From positions 355,867-419,866 of the forward strand of contig NZ_JACXAA010000007.1 in NCBI RefSeq assembly GCF_014699035.1: 64,000 nt of DNA, written 5' to 3'. This DNA is from Spirosoma validum. Its GTDB lineage: Bacteria; Bacteroidota; Bacteroidia; Cytophagales; Spirosomataceae. Under the pieces are notes generated by a model that saw only the letters and a program-made list of their open reading frames with translations, did not search any database and was not told the origin of the DNA. This document shows, one piece after another, positions 27,101 through 35,452 of the stretch (position 1 is its first letter; every line of letters begins with the position of its first letter). Made by a program: the position numbers and the translations under genes.

Positions 27101-28541
27101 CTACGGTCAGGGCCATTGGTCGAAACATCTTGCCCTCTACACCCGACAGCGCCAGAATTGGCAGGTAAACAATCAGAATAATGATCTCCCCGAAAGCCGC
27201 CGACGACCGAATTCGGCTGGCTGCCCCGAACACCTCATCGTCCATTTGCGCCTGCGTCAACGTTCGGTCTTTGTTACGTAGCATGATGTGGTGCAGCGTT
27301 GCTTCAACGATGATGACAGCTCCATCCACAATCAGTCCGAAATCAATAGCGCCCAGGCTCATCAGGTTGCCCGATACACCAAAGAGGTTCATCATGGCAA
27401 TGGCGAACAGAAGCGCCAATGGAATGACAGAAGCCACGACAACGCCCGCCCGCCAGTTACCCAGCAGCAGAACGAGTACGAAGATGACGATGAGCGCCCC
27501 TTCCAGCAGGTTTTTTTCGACGGTACCGATGGCGCTGTTCACCATTTTGGTACGGTCCAGAAAGGGAACGATCTGAACACCTTCGGGCAGCGTTCGCTGA
27601 ATCTCAGCGATCTTAGCCTTTACCTGCTTGATGACCTCCGACGAGTTGCCACCCTTAATCATCATCACCACGGCTCCAGCCGTTTCACCCTGCCCGTTCC
27701 GCGTAACAGCGCCGTAGCGAACGGCCGAACCGATACGTATCTGCGCTACATCGCGCACCCGCACAGGGATATCATTGCTTAGCCGTATAACGATATTCGC
27801 GATGTCGTCCGTTGATCCGATCAGTCCACTTGAGCGAATGAAATAGGCATTCGGTTTTTTGTCGATATACGCCCCACCCGTATTCTGGTTGTTTTGCTGA
27901 AGCGCCGTAAACAAATCCGTAACCGTAATGCCCATTGCCCGGAGCCGTTCGGGGTCAACCGCGATCTCGTATTGTTTCAGCAGCCCCCCGAAGCTGCTCA
28001 CATCGGCTACACCAGGCGTCCCCAGCAACCCGCGCCGGATGGTCCAATCCTGAATGGTACGCAGGTCGGTGAGTGAGTACCGATTTTCGTAGCCTTTTTT
28101 GGGCACAACGGTATACTGAAAAATTTCACCTAAACCCGTCGTAACAGGTGCCATTGTCGGCGTACCTATCCCCGGCGGAATCTGACCCGTTACGTTCTGT
28201 AGTCGCTCAGCGATCTGTTGACGAGCCCAGTACACGTCGGTCGCGTCGGTAAAGACGACGGTTACGATCGACAGGCCGAAACGGGAAAACGAACGAATCT
28301 CGATCAGACCGGGAATATTGGCCAGGCTCACCTCAATTGGGAACGTAACGAGTCGTTCGATATCCTCAGCCGCCAGTGAGGGACTGCTGGTGATAACCTG
28401 TACCTGGTTGTTGGTAATGTCGGGAACCGCGTCGATGGGCAGTTGTGTGGCCGACCAACTGCCCCAGAGTATCAGAGCCAGTGTAAACAGTCCGATAATC
28501 AGTTTATTATGAATCGAAAAATGGATGATGGCGTTCAGCAT
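24105..28541 (-). CDS. CusA/CzcA heavy-metal RND pump fused to a TolC-like domain
   Basis: A 1478-residue fusion. Residues 1 to about 1040 are a complete heavy-metal RND pump (proton-relay Asp in FGLIVDGAVIIVEATLHH; paired FIALFGVSVLNGIVLI). After SLFEKKSIEREIKTA there is an internal hydrophobic segment (TSIGLVLLLSTASWA) and then an outer-membrane efflux protein of about 420 residues ending YINYLAGNL. This architecture recurs in Bacteroidota. Because pump and duct belong to different membranes, the chain is presumably cleaved after the internal signal-like segment. It likely exports Cu/Ag or Co/Zn/Cd ions; the exact metal is uncertain. Confidence 0.95.
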   Translation of the reverse strand: MLNAIIHFSIHNKLIIGLFTLALILWGSWSATQLPIDAVPDITNNQVQVITSSPSLAAEDIERLVTFPIEVSLANIPGLIEIRSFSRFGLSIVTVVFTDATDVYWARQQIAERLQNVTGQIPPGIGTPTMAPVTTGLGEIFQYTVVPKKGYENRYSLTDLRTIQDWTIRRGLLGTPGVADVSSFGGLLKQYEIAVDPERLRAMGITVTDLFTALQQNNQNTGGAYIDKKPNAYFIRSSGLIGSTDDIANIVIRLSNDIPVRVRDVAQIRIGSAVRYGAVTRNGQGETAGAVVMMIKGGNSSEVIKQVKAKIAEIQRTLPEGVQIVPFLDRTKMVNSAIGTVEKNLLEGALIVIFVLVLLLGNWRAGVVVASVIPLALLFAIAMMNLFGVSGNLMSLGAIDFGLIVDGAVIIVEATLHHIMLRNKDRTLTQAQMDDEVFGAASRIRSSAAFGEIIILIVYLPILALSGVEGKMFRPMALTVAFAILGAFILSLTYVPMISSLLLDKKVVHKETFSHKLMTRLQRLYEPVLLWSLRHRLPILLSALGLLIVAGFLFTRMGGEFIPQLDEGDFAVDTRTLTGSSLSETVDATLKAERILLKQFPEVEQVVAKVGSGEIPTDPMPIEASDLMVILKPKDQWTSAKTRDELANKMAEALSVVPGVTFGFQQPVQMRFNELMTGARQDVALKIYGDDLNQLEKLARQVGGLIRGIDGAKDLYIEQVAGLSQILIKLDRAQIARFGLNVADVNRTINTAFAGQSAGLVFEGEKRFDLVVRLASDKRQSIEDVQNLYVAVPTGASSSPGTSSRGPASPDQQIPLSQIAQVSIEQAPNQIQRDNTHRRITLGFNVRGRDVESIVAELQQNVNQKIKFPPGYYVTYGGQFENLIDAKKRLSIAVPIALGLIFALLFFTFNSVRQSLLIFMAIPMAAIGGVFALLLRGMPFSISAGVGFIALFGVSVLNGIVLIAEFNRLRHEEGLTDLTEIIRRGAEVRLRPVIMTALVASFGFIPMALSNSAGAEVQKPLATVVIGGLLTATLLTLLILPILYSLFEKKSIEREIKTAQKQSSKTVITSIGLVLLLSTASWAQTPGIQAITLDQALQQATNQNAQLQLANLGVNQQQALRRTAYDAGRLSAVVMLGQYNSRQFDNNLTVTQTIPNPTLMRRLADLNDQTVAGRQAAAQVARNEVRYEVKSSYYELVYLVQKTQLFQQQDTVLAEFVKAATLRLRVGETGTLEKATAESQLADLRVRLAQTRASQTAAQTRLQTLLYRTASVTLSESTLPKLSLQIPVDSTLLAQNPLVRQLQQQIRVSQQTRLVEQARQKPDFLIGLFSQTLVGSQLIDGQELYFGPGRRFQGGQIGLTFPLLGGAQRARVEAARIGEQLAQTELQTQQFALNQQVNQAVAQYNQYRDALTYYEQNGLAQAQVIQSQARRAFSGGDIGYVEFSLALQQALTIRMNYLDLLHQYNQSVLYINYLAGNL

Positions 28542-28785
28542 CGCGACTATAGATAGTTAGTCAGCACGTAATAAGTCAGAAAATAGATCAATGGATTCCG
28601 GCAGATAGGCCGTTAAACTGCGAATGGCAGCCGGTAGACAGTACCTAAGCGAACAGCGTTAGTCGTTGATTATGCAACGAGCCATTCCTACCCCTAGCAA
28701 GTCTAAAAGCAGAAAGAAAACTAGACGAATGCAGTAGCGCCTATCAATACGTTGGGGCGCACTTCGGCCTTCGGTTACGCAGAAA

Positions 28786-29172
28786 CTAGCGTCGAGGTGG
28801 ATTAATCATTGAGAACACCGCCAGAAACGAGTACAGATTGCTGTAGCGCGAAAAGACGGTTTGTTTCAGAAAAATGACAGGCTGACTGGATGCACTGACC
28901 AGCCGTACAGCGCTGGGCGTAAAGACGGGGGCCGCATGCCCTGCCGAAGGTAGATTCTGATGGCTGTGATTGGGATGTTTGTGATGCTCGGAATTTTCGC
29001 CGTAATGCATCGCCATGAAGTCCGTAAAGCTCAGATCTGGGTCCGTTTTCCGGTGCTGCTGATAATGCTGAATCAGTTCGACCAGCTTGGCCGACTGATC
29101 AACGCCAAACCCCGGAAGTAAACTACTTCCCAGAATCAGACCTGCCAGCAAAAACGCAACCAATGACTTCAT
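28786..29172 (-). CDS. Small secreted His-rich protein of the metal-efflux operon
   Basis: A 128-residue protein with signal peptide MKSLVAFLLAGLILGSSLLPG and a His-rich central segment (HYGENSEHHKHPNHSHQNLP), then a hydrophobic C-terminal segment (YSNLYSFLAVFSMIN). Proteins of this type are often found ahead of CzcA/CusA operons in Bacteroidota. The His cluster suggests periplasmic metal binding or sensing, which is inferred. It is the first gene of the operon; 244 bases without a gene follow before the pump. Confidence 0.75.
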   Translation of the reverse strand: MKSLVAFLLAGLILGSSLLPGFGVDQSAKLVELIQHYQQHRKTDPDLSFTDFMAMHYGENSEHHKHPNHSHQNLPSAGHAAPVFTPSAVRLVSASSQPVIFLKQTVFSRYSNLYSFLAVFSMINPPRR

Positions 29173-29234
29173 GAATCTACCGTTAGTACCTGCTTAACGT
29201 AAGGATTCTGAGAAAGTTTGCCCTGGCTTCGAAA

Positions 29235-29242
29235 CAAAGCTA
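29235..29242 (-). promoter_or_regulatory. Candidate -7 box for the metal-efflux operon
   Basis: The minus strand reads TAGCTTTG (TAnnTTTG) about 63 bases before the first gene. No -33 match was found. Confidence 0.3.
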
Positions 29243-29340
29243 ATTTAGAAATGGACTAGCTGAACATTAGTTTTTCGAGAAAAAGAAGTCCCCTAAAAAA
29301 GTGGGAATCTACGTGCGATATAAAAAGCAAGCCTTCATAT

Positions 29341-29412
29341 CACATAATCAGCCCTGAACGTAACGGAACCAGTGGATTCGCTGGTTCCGTTACGTTCAGG
29401 GCTGATTATGTG
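29341..29412. repeat. Perfect 32-bp inverted repeat
   Basis: Two 32-base arms, beginning cacataatcagccctgaacg, are perfectly complementary around an 8-base loop. It lies just after the stop codon of the repeat-protein gene and upstream of the metal-efflux operon. It probably ends the repeat-protein transcript, although no T-run follows. Confidence 0.8.
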
Positions 29413-29435
29413 TACACCTATACGCTACTCCACTC

Positions 29436-30947
29436 TTACAGCTTGATTAACCGAACGGCTTTAGCCTGCCGGGCTGTCATTACGTGCAAAATAAGTACAC
29501 CAGCCTGCTGCCGACTTACATCGAACCTTACCCGTTCGATTTCCTCAGCTTGTCGTATCGATTGCATAGTTACAAGTCGGCCCACCTGATCAAACAACCG
29601 GATTGTCAGGAATTGCCCGACGGCGCCACGTATCTCCACGACGGCTTCGTTTTTCACTGGATTACCCAATACCCGAAGTTGTAGGTCTTCTAAAGGCTCT
29701 GTTGCGTCTTCGACACCCTGACGAGCGGTACTTCCACAAAAAGCCCGGAAGTTGAAAACATAATTAGCCAATACCCCACCCTGCCGGGCTAATAAATTTA
29801 GCTGTTGACTGTTGCGGTCATTACGGATGCCAGCTGGTACGGTAAAATTGGGGTTCTTCGACCAGCTCCGTACGCCCGGAATACTGTACTCCATAAGGGT
29901 GCCGTTCCCGCCACTGGTCTTCATCGTCAGCTTTCCACTTGTGCAGTTGTATACTGGCGCTACGACGGTAAACGTACCTATTCGGCAGAACTCCCGGAAG
30001 TCGAAGAGGGCGCTCACTTCTACTCCATTTTGCCGGGCAAACAAGACCAGCGGCTGACTGGCAGGATTGTTCCGTATGGCCGCCGATATGGTAAAAATAG
30101 GATTTGTGGAATAGCCCCTTACTCCGGGAAGCATGTATTCAATCTTACTACCAATACCGGCTGTCGTGTATACGGTGAGTCGCCCGGTCTGACAAATGTA
30201 GTTTGGAGCTAACATCTGAAACTGGTCCGGCATACAGAATTCCCGAAAATCGAACACGGCGCTGACGATATCCCCACTTTGGCGGACAAACAAAAGTAGC
30301 GGCTGGGTATTGGGATCATTGCGGATGCCAGCCGGTACGGTAAAGTTGGGATTCTTCGACCAGCTCCGCACTCCCGGAATACTGTACTCCATAAGTCCCC
30401 CATTTCCGCCACTAACATGAACCGTAAGCCCCCCTGTGATACAAATATAATCCGGTTCGAGGAGTGTCAGTGAGTTAGACGTAGTGGTTCCCGTACAAAA
30501 ATCCTGAAGCTCGAATACGTAACTGGACGTAACGCCACTTTGGCGAGCCAGTAGCAGCAGATCACGGTTTGCCCGAAATCGTACGGGAACCGTCACAATA
30601 GATTTTTTCGACCAGCTCGTCACACCCGAGATCATGTACTCGATAGTCGATGAACCATTGCCACCGTTGATATTAAAGGTAAGTGCCCCACTTACGCAGT
30701 TGTACGTTGGGGTCAGCAGGCTCAGTAACGCTGGCTCTTCGGGGCAGAAACTTCGACTATCAAATACATAACTAACAATAACCCCACTTTGCCGGGCAAA
30801 CAGAATTAACGGATCATTGTTTGCATCCGTACGAATCCAGAGTGGCACAGTAAAATTAGGGTTGGTCGACCAGCTTTTTATGCCCGGAATACTGTACTCA
30901 ATCCGGCTACCATTCCCCCCCCTGAACATTAATAGCCAGTGTGCCAT
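29436..30947 (-). CDS. C-terminal part of giant T9SS-secreted repeat protein (split by frameshift)
   Basis: A 503-residue frame that continues the protein encoded upstream. It begins inside a repeat (GGNGSRIEYSIPGIKSW) that lacks its own N-terminus because the missing half ends the other frame. It holds the rest of repeat 4 and repeats 5 to 8 of a unit of about 78 residues with two Cys, then a C-terminal type IX sorting domain (LQLRVLGNPVKNEAVVEIRG to ARQAKAVRLIKL). It has no signal peptide. The apparent MAHWLLMF start is an artefact of the frameshift. One fewer G in the tract at 30915 would fuse it to the upstream frame. Confidence 0.85.
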   Translation of the reverse strand: MAHWLLMFRGGNGSRIEYSIPGIKSWSTNPNFTVPLWIRTDANNDPLILFARQSGVIVSYVFDSRSFCPEEPALLSLLTPTYNCVSGALTFNINGGNGSSTIEYMISGVTSWSKKSIVTVPVRFRANRDLLLLARQSGVTSSYVFELQDFCTGTTTSNSLTLLEPDYICITGGLTVHVSGGNGGLMEYSIPGVRSWSKNPNFTVPAGIRNDPNTQPLLLFVRQSGDIVSAVFDFREFCMPDQFQMLAPNYICQTGRLTVYTTAGIGSKIEYMLPGVRGYSTNPIFTISAAIRNNPASQPLVLFARQNGVEVSALFDFREFCRIGTFTVVAPVYNCTSGKLTMKTSGGNGTLMEYSIPGVRSWSKNPNFTVPAGIRNDRNSQQLNLLARQGGVLANYVFNFRAFCGSTARQGVEDATEPLEDLQLRVLGNPVKNEAVVEIRGAVGQFLTIRLFDQVGRLVTMQSIRQAEEIERVRFDVSRQQAGVLILHVMTARQAKAVRLIKL

Positions 30948-33900
30948 TGAGGCAGTTATACGTCGGCGCGACTACTTCCAGCAAAGGAGCTGGGCTACAG
31001 AAATCGCGAAAGTCGAAATCAACACTGGTAATTATACCACTTTGACGCACCGATAGCGTCAATAAAACCGCACTTCTGCGAGCGGATGCAGGTACGATAA
31101 AGTTAGGATTGCTGGACCAGCCCGTTACGCCCGAGATCATATACTCGATTGGGGTACTGTTGCCTCCCCGGGTATTGAAGGCAAGTGCTCCTGTGCTACA
31201 GGTATATGCAGGCGCGATTAAGTTAAGCTCGCCCGGAACAGCAGGGCACTCTTCCTGGATAGTAAATTCGTATGTATCTTCTTTGCCACTCTGCCTAGCC
31301 TTCAGTTGCAACGGCACACCAGTCAAATCGGTACGTATCCACAGTGGCACAACCGCGGTACGATTAAGATTAAAACTCACTACGCCCGGAATCTGATACT
31401 CAATTGGTAAGTCTGTACCACCACTGGTATTAAAGATAAGTAGTCCGCTATCGCAATTGTAGGTCGGCTTTAACGTCCTGAACTTACAAGACTCCTGTAG
31501 ATCGAACAGGAAACTGACCACTACCCCACTTTGCCGGGCCATCAGCGTCAGTGGACTTACGTTTGGATCAGTACGAAGCGCCAGCGGTATCACTATCGTA
31601 CTGTTAGCTGTCCAGTCAGGAGCGGGCGATACACCCATAATCATATATTCAATGGGTGAGCCATCGCCTTCATCCGTGTTAAAGGTGAGTTCTCCGGTTT
31701 GACAGTCATACGTTGGTGCGATCAGGACTAGCAAGGAAAGTGGATTCACGGTGAACGTAAACTGAGTGCTTACGGCCAGACTCCCCGGATCAATGGCTGT
31801 TACGGTTACCGTTGAGGTACCCGACACGCTGGGCGTACCACTGACGATCCCATTGGCAAAGGACAGTCCGGTCGGCAACCCCATCACAGTCAGCGTTAGA
31901 GTATTGGGCGTTTCGGCGTCGGTGAAGGTGCTGGCTAACAGGGTGTAACTAAAGGGCTCGTTCACCATACCCGTTTGATTGTCAATCGTGCTAATCACCG
32001 TTGGAGGAGTATTGGTCGGCGCACTAGTCACGGTAAACATAAACGCCGTACTCGCGAACAAGCCCCCCGGGTCAGTAGCTGTTACGGTTACGGTTGAAAT
32101 ACCTGTTGCACTAGGCGTACCGCTGATAATTCCATTGGTAAAGGCCAGTCCAGTCGGCAACCCCGTCACAGTCAGGGTCAGCGCGTTGGGCGTTTCGGTA
32201 TCTGTAAACGTGCTGGCTGATACAGTATAACTAAACGGTTGGTTCACCGTACTCGTCTGGTTATTGATGCCATTGACCAGCACTGGAGGGGTGTTGACCG
32301 GCGCGCCCAATGTAACAAGATCAGAGCGAAATTTCTTGAAAGTACTCTGCGACAAATCTTTCGCACTGGTACCGTCGTTATAGTACGTAGCGTCTCCGTT
32401 ATCGACCAACACTTGCAGTTGACTGGCATTATTCAGCGCGTTTGGCACTTCCAGAATGGACTCAAAAGAACCGTTCGCATTCAGGGTCGTCAGATTAGCC
32501 GTTCGTTCTACAGGTTTGTCGGCAGCATTACCGGTCCAGGTGTAAAGCCGGAAATTGAACGGTGCGATACCTGTTGCATCACCGGCAGGACCGGCAATGA
32601 TAACGTACTCATTCGCCGTATTCTTTCGAATCTCCCGGATTCCACGCCCACCCAAATCCAGCTCAATGGGCATACCGAACGTAGCTGAACCCAATGGCTG
32701 ACTGTTCACTAAATTTGTCAGGTTAGTCACCGGGATAATCAGCGCTTTTTGACGATTAGCGGGTAGCACCTGCGGGGCCCGTAAACCAATATACGCCGTT
32801 GTGCCGTCGGGAGCCAGTTCGGCTCCTTCAATATTATAGCCGGTCGGATCTTTAGAGTTCACCGTAGCAGCCGCGCTGGCCTGCAACCCATAATGGTTAG
32901 CTCCTTTGCCATGAACGTTGTTTATATCCCAGTTAATAATGTCTTCCCGCAAGTGATCATACCGCCCCACATAAGTAAGTGTCGTATTGACACCATTCGG
33001 CGTCATATCCGTGGCAAAAACGCGGTTGCGGTTGGGCCTGGACTCTCCATCATCATTGTTGCTTTCCGAACCAATCCAGAAGATCCGGTTATTCTGTCGA
33101 ATGGAAGCTTCCATATCGACCTCGCGTGGGACGCCACTGTTATTCGTATCGGTTAGGCCCAAAAACGACGTAACGTCAAAACCAGTAACCGGCAAACCGG
33201 AGCCAGCGCGGTCATACAGTCGAAGTAACTGGCTCTCATCGTCAGCAACAACCATATAATTGCCATCTACCGAAATTGCTGTCGACGCATCACTGCTGCC
33301 CGTGTGAAAGCGCGTGCGGCTTGTATTCTGGGTCGCCGAAGCTGCCGACGCAGCGTAGCTAATGGTGTAATTCGTGGTGTTAACCCCGTCCGTTGCTGAT
33401 ACGGTAATCGCTACGTAACCTACAGCTATGGGTGTGATTTTCAGATTGCGGGTAGCGCCCGTTCCAGTCAGATTTAACGTAACGTTCCCATTACTGCTAT
33501 TGGCTATAACCGCCAGGCTATTCACATCCGTATCGGGATCAGTCAGGATAAAGTCGACACCGAACGTACTGGCCGGATCAGTTGGGTCGCCGATAACGCC
33601 ACTGACTTCGCCGGGGCTATCCGTTGGCAGGCTGATGAAGCTGGTTGTTGTATTGGCTACTCTAATAGTGGGGGCATTCGGCGATGGTGGTGATCCGATA
33701 TAGCGCCCTGGATTACCAATGTCACCCGTCGTAGCCATAGACGAATTTTGCGCATCGCCAACCGATGACAAAACCCAACTGGCAATCATATTCGTACCTA
33801 AATTTCCGGGCGTTGCCCAGCCACTTCTGAATTGAGTTCGAATACTCCCCGGTATGCCCTGATCATTATAAGTCAGGCGATCAACCAACGTATTCGACCC

Positions 33901-34272
33901 ATTAAAAATATTTAATTCATCGCTTCGGGCAAGATTCTGGTTATTACCCCCTAGTACTTTCACGGAATTGGGCAAAGACCAGAACGCACGGAATACCGAT
34001 GCTGTAGCATCAGTAATAATAACGGACTCACTAGGCTGAACGACTCCAAAACTACTGATCGGGAACGAACCGGGTGCTCGATCGCTGTCATCGAAACTCC
34101 AGCCCGTCAGATTAATAGCTGTATTACCTACATTGGTCAGTTCGACAAATTCACCGGGTCCGGTGCCGCTCGTATTGTTGGATGAATACATGTATTCTGT
34201 AATACGCATCTGTGCGAACAGCGGCAGCGTACAGCCCAAAAGCAGCATTGCGAGTAAAAATTTCTTGTTCAT
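30907..34272 (-). CDS. N-terminal part of giant T9SS-secreted repeat protein with lamin-tail domain
   Basis: A 1121-residue frame. The signal peptide (MNKKFLLAMLLLGCTLPLFA) is followed by a lamin-tail domain (RITEYMYSSN, GEFVELTNVG, NLTGWSFDDSD). Then come a Cys-poor beta region, a propeller-like region resembling DUF3616 (EVDMEASIRQNNRIFWIGSE; YNIEGAELAPDGTTAYIGLR) and two cadherin-like Ig domains (NQPFSYTVSASTFTDTETPN and a near copy). Repeats 1 to 3 and half of repeat 4 of the two-Cys unit end it. It stops at VQGGEW through one extra G; the intact product would be about 1600 residues and cell-surface or secreted. It may bind or degrade an extracellular polymer; function is not established. 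Confidence 0.88.
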   Translation of the reverse strand: MNKKFLLAMLLLGCTLPLFAQMRITEYMYSSNNTSGTGPGEFVELTNVGNTAINLTGWSFDDSDRAPGSFPISSFGVVQPSESVIITDATASVFRAFWSLPNSVKVLGGNNQNLARSDELNIFNGSNTLVDRLTYNDQGIPGSIRTQFRSGWATPGNLGTNMIASWVLSSVGDAQNSSMATTGDIGNPGRYIGSPPSPNAPTIRVANTTTSFISLPTDSPGEVSGVIGDPTDPASTFGVDFILTDPDTDVNSLAVIANSSNGNVTLNLTGTGATRNLKITPIAVGYVAITVSATDGVNTTNYTISYAASAASATQNTSRTRFHTGSSDASTAISVDGNYMVVADDESQLLRLYDRAGSGLPVTGFDVTSFLGLTDTNNSGVPREVDMEASIRQNNRIFWIGSESNNDDGESRPNRNRVFATDMTPNGVNTTLTYVGRYDHLREDIINWDINNVHGKGANHYGLQASAAATVNSKDPTGYNIEGAELAPDGTTAYIGLRAPQVLPANRQKALIIPVTNLTNLVNSQPLGSATFGMPIELDLGGRGIREIRKNTANEYVIIAGPAGDATGIAPFNFRLYTWTGNAADKPVERTANLTTLNANGSFESILEVPNALNNASQLQVLVDNGDATYYNDGTSAKDLSQSTFKKFRSDLVTLGAPVNTPPVLVNGINNQTSTVNQPFSYTVSASTFTDTETPNALTLTVTGLPTGLAFTNGIISGTPSATGISTVTVTATDPGGLFASTAFMFTVTSAPTNTPPTVISTIDNQTGMVNEPFSYTLLASTFTDAETPNTLTLTVMGLPTGLSFANGIVSGTPSVSGTSTVTVTAIDPGSLAVSTQFTFTVNPLSLLVLIAPTYDCQTGELTFNTDEGDGSPIEYMIMGVSPAPDWTANSTIVIPLALRTDPNVSPLTLMARQSGVVVSFLFDLQESCKFRTLKPTYNCDSGLLIFNTSGGTDLPIEYQIPGVVSFNLNRTAVVPLWIRTDLTGVPLQLKARQSGKEDTYEFTIQEECPAVPGELNLIAPAYTCSTGALAFNTRGGNSTPIEYMISGVTGWSSNPNFIVPASARRSAVLLTLSVRQSGIITSVDFDFRDFCSPAPLLEVVAPTYNCLNGTLAINVQGGEW
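30915..30922 (-). other. Homopolymeric G8 tract at the frameshift
   Basis: Eight consecutive Cs on the plus strand (G8 in the coding strand) lie at the GGN of repeat 4. With seven Gs the frame reads Q-G-G-N-G-S-R and continues through the downstream frame; with eight it reads Q-G-G-E-W-stop. It is either a slipped-strand phase-variation switch or an assembly error. Confidence 0.8.
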
Positions 34273-34918
34273 GACGGATAGATTTAGGGAGTAAACAATT
34301 CATGATAACAGCGACTCGGTTGAGCCGGAAACAGGCAACCTGAGCCGAATTGATTAGGCCAGCTATTCTGCTGGTAACTTTCTACGGCAGAGATCCAGGA
34401 AAGAATATTTCTGGAGGGTAAGACGGTAGCAACTAAATGGCCACACCAGTCATAACACCAGACTAGTGAGGGTTTGGAGTGTAAACCTTAAAATGGCGAT
34501 AGGACTATTAGTTAATCCGCGGTTATAGTAAAGTACGAGTAAACATTTCCCGTACGTCCTGTCCCAGCAAATCAGCATAGTAGCTATTTCTGAGACGTAG
34601 TGTAGCAAAATGGTTAATTAAACAGACCGCAACTGAAATCAAGCAAATACGGTTTTTGTTGCCGTAGGCGAGCGTTGAAGTTATTCTCTGAGTAGGAACA
34701 ACGGAAGCCGGAAAAACGGCCAAGGTGAAAAGCAACCTTCATTTTTGAGTGCCTAAATATATAATATATTATTCAAATAATTCAAAATCAGAATAGCGTA
34801 TTTATTAATCGGCGCTTTGTGAGGTAGTGAGAATGTGGAAAGCATATAATAATGGCTTAATTCCACACTGTCTTCTACTTTATAGATCAGGCTAAGCACA
34901 ATAGAACTGAAAACACGT
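34273..34918. other. Long intergenic region, AT-rich
   Basis: 646 bases upstream of the repeat-protein gene. No credible gene was found; a 70-codon frame on the minus strand has no protein-like features. The stretch around 34750-34800 is very AT-rich (ATATATAATATATTATTC) and may be promoter or regulatory DNA. Confidence 0.4.
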
Positions 34919-35233
34919 TTACTCCATATGAAATACCCGTTCCAGCGGCACAGCCACGGGTGAGTTGTCTGGATTGGTCTCCATCAGGTCGGCCATATAC
35001 GCCCACCACTTTTTCATAAGGGAGAGAGTAGGTAACGTATCGGCGGTATGATCAGCCAGGCGCTTCTGAACAGCAAACAATATGCCCGTCGAACGATCCA
35101 GGTAGATTGAGTAGTCTCGAATACCAGCTTCCGTTAAAGCAGTCGACAGTTCCGGCCATATTTCATCATGTCGGCGTCGATATTCTGCCTCGACGCCGGG
35201 CTTGAGTTTCATTGTAAACGCAATTTCGACCAT
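34919..35233 (-). CDS. rhaM: L-rhamnose mutarotase
   Basis: A 104-residue enzyme interconverting alpha- and beta-L-rhamnose. Family hallmarks are the N-terminal AFTMKLKPGVEAEYRRRHDE with the catalytic His region (RHDEIWPEL), the Tyr-rich YSIYLDRSTGILFAVQK and KKWWAYMADLMETNPDNSPV. It is a small cytoplasmic dimer. It lies divergent from a rhamnose transporter gene across 219 bases. The isomerase, kinase and aldolase genes are not in the window. Confidence 0.94.
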   Translation of the reverse strand: MVEIAFTMKLKPGVEAEYRRRHDEIWPELSTALTEAGIRDYSIYLDRSTGILFAVQKRLADHTADTLPTLSLMKKWWAYMADLMETNPDNSPVAVPLERVFHME

Positions 35234-35427
35234 CTCTTACAGTTGAGTTTGCAGACTTTTTAGATAAGTAGAATTAAGGTTACTCTACCTTGTTTAGGCA
35301 AAGTCGATCTGGCTTGTTTTCTCCTGCTTCGATTATCTACTACTATTACTCTGCTACGTATCATCTTATTTTCATCGAATGGTGGCTAGTACAGGAAAGA
35401 GTAGGAAAGTAGTAAACAAAGACAAGA

Positions 35428-35435
35428 TAAATTTG
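35428..35435 (+). promoter_or_regulatory. Candidate -7 promoter box for rhaT
   Basis: TAAATTTG is a perfect TAnnTTTG, 17 bases before the GTG start of rhaT. This would give a 5' leader of about 10 bases. Confidence 0.4.
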
Positions 35436-35452
35436 CAAAAAACAACGAAAAA

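Noticed and set aside
29640..31770. Tandem arrays that could suggest CRISPR or a DNA satellite
   Set aside because: The periodicity is at protein level (about 78 residues with diverged DNA), without identical direct repeats and spacers.
32239..32688. 149-codon plus-strand frame inside the repeat-protein gene
   Set aside because: It is antisense to a well-supported coding region and has no recognisable domain.
34523..34735. 70-codon frame in the long intergenic region before the repeat protein
   Set aside because: No signal, motif or compositional support, and an adjacent very AT-rich tract suggests regulatory DNA.
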